Shown: in pieces, positions 55,500 to 64,000 of the stretch
Layout: every line of letters begins with the position of its first letter
How positions within the stretch are numbered: position 1 is the stretch's first letter
Source of the DNA: Omphalotus guepiniiformis
Lineage: Eukaryota > Basidiomycota > Agaricomycetes > Agaricales > Omphalotaceae
DNA length: 64,000 nt
NCBI GenBank assembly: GCA_028554645.1
Contig: JAQOOI010000073.1
Coordinates: forward strand, 558,001 to 622,000
Direction of reading: 5' to 3'
Program-made: the position numbers and the translations under genes
The notes under the pieces: generated by a model
Databases searched by the model: none
The model's input: only the letters and a program-made list of their open reading frames with translations
Told to the model about the DNA's origin: nothing

Positions 55500-55579
55500 T
55501 ACACCGTTCGGGAATCGAACCCGAGCCGCTTGCTGGAATAAATGGAAGGCAAGCATGATAACCACTTCACCAACGGTGT
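55500..55579 (-). tRNA. tRNA-Gly (UCC) with 8-nt intron
   Basis: Minus-strand cloverleaf: acceptor ACACCGT with ACGGTGT (7 bp), D-stem GTGA/TCAT, anticodon stem CTTGC/GCAAG, loop CTTCCA..A with anticodon TCC, T-arm TCGGG-TTCGATT-CCCGA, discriminator A. An 8-nt intron (TTTATTCC) lies one base 3' of the anticodon. The mature form is 72 nt. Without the intron the loop is a regular seven bases. Confidence 0.9.
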
Positions 55580-55991
55580 TCTTAAGATAGCTCGCCATGG
55601 TTTTCAATCCCGTTTGTGAACCTATGCTCATAAGTCTAATTGTCAAATCATAAAGAATGTGAATACATTTTTGTAATACTGAATTGGTAGCAACAACATC
55701 GTAACTCAGAAGGTGAAAGAAAAAAGAGGTATAAAACCCGCCATGCATCAGTACCTACTCTGTGAAAAAAACAAGGATGTCAGGACTGAATAAACAAAAT
55801 CCCAACCCTTCGACTCAACCGGTGTGCATTTTATATGGCAAGTCCGTGGACATTGTAACCGTCGAGGCAGACCGTTTGTCGATATCATCACCAATCACCA
55901 AGTCTTTGGATTTTGTCAATTCGGGATTGGAAAGATCTGAATGGGTCAAAACGAATCTCTCAACGAAAGTCCACACTTGATATATAGACGG
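55580..55991. other. Spacer between tRNA-Gly and the membrane-protein gene
   Basis: A 72-residue plus-strand frame (55762-55980) has no recognised domain and overlaps the 3' flank of the minus-strand gene; I do not count it as a gene. Confidence 0.35.
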
Positions 55992-57863
55992 TTACGTGCT
56001 GTCATCATCCTGTATGTCATCACGTTCTTGATAAACCTGTCTCTCGACGCGTACTTTTGTCCTGGTGAACCGAAAGGAAAGTTCGTTAGTATTGTGAAAG
56101 TCTCCGGTAGGGAAACACTTACAGTTGGAAAGCATTCTCACCCATACCCTCTGTCCTTTGGTGTCTCGATATCGTCGTGGTTCTTTCATCCCTGTACACG
56201 TTGATACCCGTAGAGCGCGCAACGGAGAGAATGAATTTAGACATCGACATTTCGATCTTGAGTTTCACGATGTAAGCTATTGTGTGGAACTGTTGACTAG
56301 AAATTAGTACTGCTCAAAATTGTAGTAGCGAAGTGGAAGGTATACCTGCATGTAAAGCTGAAGACGAGATACAGGAGTAAGCACATGCAGGAACTAGAAC
56401 CCTACAACACCCACATAGCGATGACTCTTCGGAAGCGCAGTCAATCCCAACAAAAGCGCGTCCATAGCCATGGATACCAAAATGAGTCCCTCGATGTACC
56501 TACGTCAGTTCCATAAGCTTCCACTCGTTCCCGTGGGGTACAAATAACGGGGACGTACCTCACATCATTGTCGAACTTCGTTAGCTATCGAGGAAACATC
56601 GAACTCTCAGTTTGATCCTCATACCATAATCAATATATACTTACCCCGTTCTCAACCAACCGTTTCTTCACCGTGCGGATATAGACCAAGCTGAGACATA
56701 CGTTGATGACTACCAACGAGAATTTATCTCAGTAAGTAAACCACATCCCAGGCGGAAAACACTTACTAAGGAACGCGCATTTCTCGAACCTGTCCCACCT
56801 AATTCCATACCCGAATTTAACGACAAATACTACGACACGAGAAAGCCCACACCAACTCACCAGTTATTGAGCTACCGCCAATCCTAGTCAGCCTAACGAA
56901 AACGAATGAAAGCTCTCGTACTCACGTTAACAAATTGCGCGCTAATCTCCAACTGCGCGGTCGGCCAAATAACCATACAGGCCACAGCGAAGGCAAGCAA
57001 AATCAGGCATGTTACACCTTTGTACAGGATCTGTGTATGGGGTAAACCGTGAGCGGGGAAACAAATTACATATAGAAAATAATAACTCACGCGAGATCTC
57101 TGCTCGGTGTACAAAATGCAAGTCCGATCTACGGTCATGTAATTCAAGATTACCGCCTTTCAAAATTCGACATAAGCATTCTATAATTCGACCCAGCAGC
57201 ACAGAGGTAAGGTTTGGAACGTACTTGAATCATCCAGCAAACAGCGATACCAACGAACAAGCCAACGCTCGGTGAAACTTTCCTGTACCTGATTGAAAAG
57301 ATAGGGGCATCAGTATCGAGGATAACCGCATATGACAATTCTCAGCAAAAGGGCCCATCACCGACGGCCCGCATCACCCCACATTTCTTGTGATGTGTTC
57401 TGTCTTCAATGACATTGACAAGCCTCAGGAGAGATGAGGAGGCGATGAAGAGCACAACCGATGCAACACAGACTGGCTTTCAAGAGTACCAAAAACACTC
57501 ACAGATATGTCCAAGCGAGGCAAGCAAAGCACGTATTGCTGAATCCCCACCCCCAACGGATTTAAATTTTAGCGTTCGTTTACCCCACAACGCCCGGTAA
57601 ACACAAACGAAACTTACGAAGCCATAGCTATCCAAACCATAACAAGAAAGGTATCAGGCCTGAAGCGCGCCCGTCTGGTATCCTTGACGGCGGCAATGAA
57701 GACGAAATATATATAGCCAAGCTGCCGCGATAGGGTCAATAAACGTCAGCGAATAGTAGGCATACTTTACTGAACGCACGTAGAATCCAAAAAGTATAGA
57801 CCCCAACACAAGATCACCCCTCGAAACCGGAGCCCTAAAGCTGAACTGAGTACCCATACTCAT
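55992..57863 (-). CDS. Multi-pass membrane protein, agaricomycete family of unknown function
   Basis: Gene of about ten short exons. Start at 57863 (MSMGTQFSFRAPVSRGDLVL). Recognisable exons in order: LGYIYFVFIAAVKDTRRARF; NTCFACLAWTYL; VSPSVGLFVGIAVCWMIQ; AVILNYMTVDRTCILY; ILYKGVTCLILLAFAVACMV; WDRFEKCAFL; VINVCLSLVYIRTVKKRLVE; YIEGLILVSMAMDALLLGL; FHTIAYIVKLKIEMSMSKFI. The last coding piece is TKVRVERQVYQERDDIQ, with the stop at 55992-55994 after a GTAAGT..CACCAG intron. It predicts about seven spans and a cytosolic tail. The INVCL-x2-YIR and AYIVKL-IEMSM patterns recur, to my knowledge, in uncharacterised agaricomycete membrane proteins. It is not similar to copies A-C in sequence. Function unknown. 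Confidence 0.65.
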
Positions 57864-59479
57864 GAAAATGACAACTCGGACTGTTAAACATACACTTCAC
57901 TCCTTAAACCGTTCATCTCTCTGAAGCCAAGGAGGGACAAGGACGAAGGATAATGAAAGCAACAGATATACTGACGAGACGATGGAAGAAAGGAAAAATG
58001 CGTCTGGGTCACTTAAGCCTTTATACCCCTACCCCGTGTCTTCAAAAGTAAATCCTGACCTAAATCGACCTCCTCAAAATTTGAGATCTCAAAAAAATGT
58101 CTCGCAATTTAATCTAAAGAAAAATAAAGAACGCACTCTCCTATAAACATAGCATCGTTACCGTAGTAAGCATGACAGCACCCGCCCGTCCACCCATCCC
58201 CCTAAATATCGCTGTATGGTCCCAAGCCCAAGTCTTATCGTTTCAACGCTCTCACCTGACCAGGCCTCTGCACGCCCCGTACGATAGCGACGTTACGAGA
58301 AGTGAAACCTCCCATTGTACCAGCTCCAACGCGTACAACGGTCAATGTCCAGCTCAACTCGGGCTCAACTCGGGCTGAATGAACATCGACCCTGAGCCCC
58401 CCACCTCTGCATTTTGCGAATAGTGAGACACATTCGATCAGCATTGACTAAGATCGTCCAAAAAGATATACCTCCCCACGCTCAAAGTAGAAACTATCGA
58501 TCTTTCCAGCGAATCAAATCAACCTTCATTCACTGTAAATCACAGAGTAATGTCGCTTGAAAACTCTTCAAAAACGAAAGGCAGAACATACGAACGTGGT
58601 GAATTTTCTTAGACCAGCTTAGACCCAGACGTTCCCACCCGTGAAGACGTACACGAGGCGATGAAAAGGAGTTGAGACATATTTGGGCAGTCCTCGCGCC
58701 CAGAAAACTCGCCTCCTCACGGATCGTCCTTCTATGGAAAGTATTGCCTAGCGAGTCGATGCTCTAGAAAAGTTGTGAAGCATTTTAACATGGCGACGAC
58801 AGTTGCGCGCGCCGCGCGTCGAATCCCATGCGGCGAGTTTACACCATCAGCCTCAGTGATGCTAACGATAACCCCCCAAATGAGCATCCAGTAGATTCCT
58901 CATAGGCGCAGAAGAGATCTTGGAATCTACGGTAGCAGAAAGTTGATGTATTCTCAGGTATCCTCTCGAACTGGGGGGACTTCTTTGACTTCGATCTCCC
59001 TACCTACATAAGCGATGTTCAGCGTAGTCACTTCCATCGAAGTCGTCAGAAAGAATCATTGACAGCTCACCCTAACACTCAAAATGTCAAAATATTCACC
59101 ACCCTGGGCAGAACAAATTACTTCTTCAGGCTCGCTACCCGGCGTGCTAGATCTGGGGAGAAAGTATATGAGCGGCAAATGGTAAATAATCATACCTTAT
59201 AAGTAAATATGCCGCACTTGCGACAATCTTTGAACGTCAAACCGTGTCGGGATCTGGAAGAGATATAGGAAAAAAACCCAAAGTTATCAGGGTGACAGAA
59301 GCAGTGTATTTGATGGGGTATATGCAGTCTGTCGCCTCGTCGTACCTAGCATTGCAATATACGATGCAAAACACTCCGCATAGACGAAGTCGTCGGCCAT
59401 GCTCGCATCAATGCGGGCAAAACCAACCAACCAACCCAAGACCGTACACGGTGCCTTGCACCCAATCCATCATTATCAA
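57864..59479. other. Intergenic region
   Basis: Promoter side of the membrane-protein gene. Frames at 58172-58444 and 59244-59479 lack motifs or exon context. No gene supported. Confidence 0.4.
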
Positions 59480-60906
59480 TCAATACATCCTTCCAGCTAC
59501 CTTTCTTCGCGTGAAAACCAGACCTCCTATGAAGGATCGGAACATCCTTTCAATCGCACAATCACAAAGTATAAAAAACCCCGTGGGGAAGGAAGGTGGG
59601 GGGCGGCTATGGGCGGTGGCCAATTGGCAATGTGGGGCACGGCTGGAGATCAATTCTAATTCCTGAACCAATCCAAGCCTGAGAGCGACCCAACATACCG
59701 ATAAATCCGATATTGAACCGGGGTCCGGGACTTCGAGTATCCTTCTAAAGATGCGCTCCAGCTCTGTCCTCACAAGGCGAGCTTGAAGGTTTTGAAGCAA
59801 AGCAGTCTGGGATTCCACAAACGCCGTATGATAAAGGGAGCCAACGAGTTGACATACCAGAGAAGGGTAAGTGCCAGTGGAGCATTTGCATCAATGAAAG
59901 TACGACAACCGATTCGTAATTGACCAAGAACCGAAAGCGATTGGCCCTCTCTAGTCTCTAGACCCCAGTTATTCACGGCGAGAAGACATCTTCACTGGGA
60001 ACACCTCCATCAGAACCAGAGGTACGCACTCCAACTCCGCTACTATATCACTAACTCCAGCTCGTGATTCTGGATCCAACGTCGCTGATTCGTCACTTCC
60101 GGTACCGCGAGCCTTTCGGCCGTTCAGTGCGAAAGCAATACTGGAAAAAGGTGTTTTCAACTTACTATTTCCAGACCCAACGGTCCGTATATTCGAATTA
60201 GAAGACGATAATGAAGTGGGCAGCCACTGCAACGAGGCAGTAGGGGGTTAGGGAGGGTATAGAAATGGAGCACTCAAGTGCAGAAACCGAACACTGTCAC
60301 GGTTGAGGATCCGGTTCGAACGCGCTAATACTGAACGTTATTGAACAATTGTAGGCGTTGGAATCAGAGATGAATAACAATATGTTCGGCTTTCAATGAC
60401 ATACCAGTTGTATGCAGGAGCCACACTTGTCAGCGGCAGAAGAGTGCTTCATTCAATCCAATCCACCGCTAACGTTTTGACTCGACCCCAGAAATTGCAT
60501 GAAATCTTCTTGTCCTGTCAGTAGTCGCCATTTATGCTGCCGAGAGAAGCCACCCGACCGCATACATGTCCATTGACCCCATATTGAATCCAGTCGCCAT
60601 TAACTAAACCCCTTATCACCATGCGCAGCCAAACTCTAATGTCCCAAAAGCCACAACTTGTGGACGTTCGTTCGTCCGACATCCGTTCATTACGATTCGT
60701 CCTTCAGTGAAAAAAAAACGTCTCCTATCTCCGAATATTGCCAAGTACCTGTCGAACGCTCGACTTGCCTGACAGTGCCGAAATTCCAACTGAGAAGATA
60801 TCATTCGCTGTTGCCGTGGGCTCAATGTGGGCTGCATAGATCCTTCGAGATGGTGGCTGAGGTTGGAAGAGGGACCCCGGATACTCCACTTGCCGTTCGA
60901 AACCAA
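59480..60906 (-). other. Possible multi-exon gene, unrecognised
   Basis: Minus-strand pieces that look spliced: a short exon near 60450-60405 (LLPLTSVAPAYN before GTATGT), one at 60232-60170 (QWLPTSLSSSNSNIRT before GTAAGT), then, after a TTTTTCCAG acceptor, SIAFALNGRKARGTGSDESA to VAELE. Further coding-like stretches follow at 59960-59700 (TALLQNLQARLVRTELERIF). I cannot join these into one convincing frame. It could be a small or decayed membrane-protein gene. Confidence 0.25.
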
Positions 60907-62208
60907 TTGCCACGTAACTTTGCCGTCCAGCTCGGTCTTTGAACTTGAAGGCGCTTGCTCAGTAGGAAATGGATGTGATCAAATCGTCCGCGTCAATGTT
61001 GACGTAGTTATCGAGCAATGGGAAAGAGTTTTTTCCGGCGTAAAAATCCAATTGTAAGATGGTCTAGAGCTTCAAGTTGACGGTGGTGGTGGGAGAGTGG
61101 CGAGACACATAGCGCGCGCTTGACTCACGGCTTGAGGATTCATATACAGCGACCAGTGCTGATTATCGATATATCGATATACAGGTAAGAAGGTTTATAG
61201 GAGAGAGAGAGAAAGAAAAAGTAGTTCTCTCTGCGTGTTTTATACCATTGTATGTACACGTACAATTAACGTCAGCTATGGGCATGTTTCATCTCAAATC
61301 ATGCCCGATGACCCCTAAACTGAGTACGGATGACCAGTAACTATCCTAACAGTGCTAGTGCGGCTTCACCTGACACCAGCATGACCCCCAGCATGACCTG
61401 TTATCGATTAAGACAAAGGGACCCTGGTGTCACCTGGAGATGTGGGTTCTATGAAAAGAAAAATGAGGAATGGAGAATGTGTATGTAGGAGAGTGACGGG
61501 CGCTACTTACCGTTAAACATACTTGCTAGTTTCGATGACAGAGCGAATCAGTAATATGTATATAGAATATTCGTTCATGGAGCGATAAGTAAGCTCTTGC
61601 ACAGAACAAACCAAGTAGAATATTTGACTAGCGATACTGTACACTTGCGTAACACGTTCTGAACTTTGTCGTAATCGGATTCAGGCATGAGACCCGGCGA
61701 GTCGGTAGGAATTCCCTTAGCAAAGTAACTTATGCACACATCCTGCACAAATCCGTTGTCGCGCAAATCCGTTGTCGTGCGAGACCCCCTGCAAAGGCAA
61801 GCCCGAATACAGAGAAAGTTTCGGCGCTCGTTCAGCGCTCACACTCGGACACTGGCATGTGTAAGTATAGCATGAATTACTTCATTAGTTTAGATACGAT
61901 AAAGGCATTCACACTTACTGAGAATATGTTTCGAGAGCCCATGAGAAATTGAACCTTGAGTACATGGAAGAGAAGGAAGAGAAGAGAAGCTATTGAAAAG
62001 ATGCCGTACATGCACAACGCCAGGAAGTACTGTAATAATGCCGCCGGCGGCCTGGTGCCTGCCGAGGTTTACAGGCCGATCGGCATATCAAAATTGACAC
62101 AGATCCCGCGGCCTTACCAAATTTACCTCGCATCCGCTCGCATCCCATCAACTTTGAACCTCCTTGAAAAAAAATGCTTCGCTGGATTCTCGCCAATAGC
62201 CTTCCAAG
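60907..62208. other. Intergenic region upstream of the beta-lactamase-like gene
   Basis: No gene recognised. Contains a GA-rich tract (61201-61220) and a TATCGATATATCGATATA palindrome (61164-61181). The right end is the presumed promoter of the hydrolase. Confidence 0.4.
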
Positions 62209-64000
62209 ATGTTGCTATCCTTTTCTATTCTTGTATATCTTGGACTCGCAGCTTCAACTCAGGTACCTCTTGCTGCTCCTGATAGCACCAACACCGGCTC
62301 ATCTCAAGGAAATCTTCTTATAACACCCGAAATCGACAATTTCGTCGAATCTGTATTGAAAGACTACGGTTCATCTGGACTTTCTTTGGCCGTTGTTCGT
62401 CGTAATGATTCGTTTCCTAATGGATGGCTTATTGAATATGGCTCGTATGGCGTCGCTCAAGCTGACGGCTCTCCTGTAACACCAGATTCGCTGTTCGCTA
62501 TCGCGTCGAACAGCAAGCTCTTTCTCGCGCTTTCGGTTGGGTTACTAATTCACAATGACACACTTGCGGAAGAGAGAGGAGAGAAGCTTTCGTGGTCGAC
62601 AAAGGCAAAGGGATTAATACCCGAATGGGAGCTCATGGATAAAGATATGGAGGCAATAGTGAACTTGCAGGATATGGTCTCTCATCGAACTGGAATGCCC
62701 AGACATGATTACTCAGGACAAGCAAGAAAAGGTGGTGTGCTTGAAATGGTAAAGCTCTACGGTGTTTTGTAGTCTATTGTGCAAAGGCTGACCCCCCCAA
62801 TTCTCTAGATCTCAACCCTTCGATATCTTCGAACCTCAGCCGAAGTCCGAGAAACATTTCAATACAGCAACCTAATGTACGAAACCCTTTCGTACCTCCC
62901 ACCACTACTCCTCAACCAATCCTTTGAATCCTATGTCGCCGAAAACCTCTTCGATCCCCTCGACATGATATCAACGACCTATTCTGTCGCTGACGCCGAG
63001 CGCTCAGGTAAATTCGCGCACGGCTATCAACGATCCATGCGGGACGTGATTTCGGGCGTGAATGGTACCCTCACTCCGACCGTGCCTTACTACCTACGTC
63101 CTGAAAAAGGCTCAATCTGGTTCGGCGCAGGAGGCGTCATATCGAGTGCGAGGGACTTGACCACTTGGGTCGCGATGTTACTGTCAAATGGAAAACATCC
63201 GTTCACGAACGAGACCGTAGTTCCCGAGAAATTGGTTAATCATGTCGCGGAAGGTGTGAGTGTATGGGAACCTAAGGCACTCTATCCCGAGCTGGTAAGT
63301 TCTTATAGACTGCGCAGTAAGGGAAATGCGTAATGGTTCGATTTCTAGAGCGCGACGGTATATGGAGCTGGGCAAGTAAGGTATACGTATCAGGGACATG
63401 AGCTCATTGAACATGGAGGAGCCAATCCTGGTTTCAAGACGCAGGTGCGTATCCCTAGATAACTCGTTTTTTATACTGTCGCTGATTGAGAGCTATAGAT
63501 TGTCCGATACCCACAAGACAACTTGGGAATCATCATACTCTCCAACGATGAGGAATGTGGACTCGACATCTACGAGATAATAAAATGGCGACTTACGGAA
63601 GAGATCCTCGGGCTTGAGAGGATTGACTGGAAATCCCGGTAAGCATACACATTCGGATTTAGATCTGTGATTGAACCGAACTAAATTACTTACATAGAAT
63701 GGATGAGAAGAACGCCAAATTGCTCGCGGGAGAGCTCGCTTCCGCACTACCGCGTCCTTCGAACCCATCCCCACCGACAAGTCCTATCCAGAGCATGGAA
63801 GGGAAAGCCTTCCACCATCCAGCATACGGTACATTGAAACCATGCTACGTTGGACCAAAAGTCACCACGAGCGAGTCCTCACCGAATTCAGTATACTGCG
63901 CCAGAGTCATCTCCGACCCAATCGTACAAAAAATCGCGTCGAGTTACCCTTCGACTTCAGACGACAATAAAGACACGGAGGACACCATCAAACCACACCA
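62209..64000 (+). CDS. Class C beta-lactamase-like serine hydrolase (3' end outside window)
   Basis: About 520 residues visible in five exons: 62209-62748, 62809-63294, 63349-63444, 63499-63638, and 63698 onward, still open at the edge. It starts with a hydrophobic signal peptide (MLLSFSILVYLGLAAST), so it is probably secreted. Active-site motifs of the penicillin-binding/class C fold: S100-N-S-K103 in IASNSKLF, the YSN triad (FQYSNLMYETL), and HGG in LIEHGGANPGF replacing KTG. Also FGAGGVISSARDL. Fungal members act as esterases or peptidases on unknown substrates; antibiotic hydrolysis is not implied. All introns are 50-60 nt GT..AG with phases that fit. The C-terminal region after YGTLKP is Ser/Thr-rich. 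Confidence 0.85.

Noticed and set aside
55762..55980. 72-residue plus-strand frame
   Set aside because: No motif or exon partner, and it abuts the stop of the minus-strand membrane-protein gene.

Overview
This is nuclear DNA from a filamentous fungus, almost certainly an agaricomycete (Basidiomycota). Genes are broken by many short introns (about 50-75 nt, GT..AG). Several families have agaricomycete-style signatures: a short F-box motif, multi-pass membrane proteins with a GD-x-T-I-x-WRAW motif, full-length ABCC transporters, and bHLH/bZIP factors full of homopolymer tracts. Both tRNA genes have introns. I cannot name the genus.

Layout. 0.8-3.7 kb: bZIP transcription factor (+). 4.7-10.9 and 17.4-23.7 kb: two intact paralogous ABCC (MRP-type) transporters (+). 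Between them lies a complete Ty1/copia element (12210-17319; two 325-bp LTRs that look identical, 5-bp target duplication ACAAT, one intact 1,474-codon Gag-Pol frame). It ends about 60 bp before the start codon of the second transporter. At 23.7-24.1 kb is a decayed N-terminal fragment of a third transporter copy. 24.2-25.4 kb: a 3-beta-HSD/Erg26-type sterol dehydrogenase (+).

25.4-28.2 and 45.7-50.0 kb are AT-rich islands with a minus-strand membrane-protein family: two open copies (25.8-27.3, 48.7-50.0), one pseudogene (46.0-47.7) interrupted by a 305-bp inverted-repeat element, and two C-terminal remnants. 28.8-30.1 kb: F-box protein (-). 30.1-37 kb is mostly non-coding, with a fold-back MITE (35.85-36.1) and tRNA-Glu (36.9). 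37.1-38.6 kb is a tandem duplication of about 0.7 kb lying 3' of a bHLH factor gene (38.7-40.9, -). A short-chain dehydrogenase (43.0-45.0, -) follows. A second, paralogous bHLH factor lies at 51.95-55.1 kb (-). Then come tRNA-Gly (55.5, -), an unrelated multi-pass membrane protein (56.0-57.9, -), a weakly supported minus-strand multi-exon locus (59.5-60.9), and a class C beta-lactamase-like serine hydrolase (62.2 to beyond 64.0, +, cut by the window edge).

The main theme is local gene duplication and decay reshaped by transposons: three ABCC copies, five copies or fragments of one membrane family, two bHLH paralogues, a duplicated 3' flank, one young LTR retrotransposon and two non-autonomous inverted-repeat elements. 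There is no sign of an operon, CRISPR array, prophage or a classical secondary-metabolite cluster. All exon boundaries were read by eye from splice consensus and paralogue comparison; none has transcript support here.
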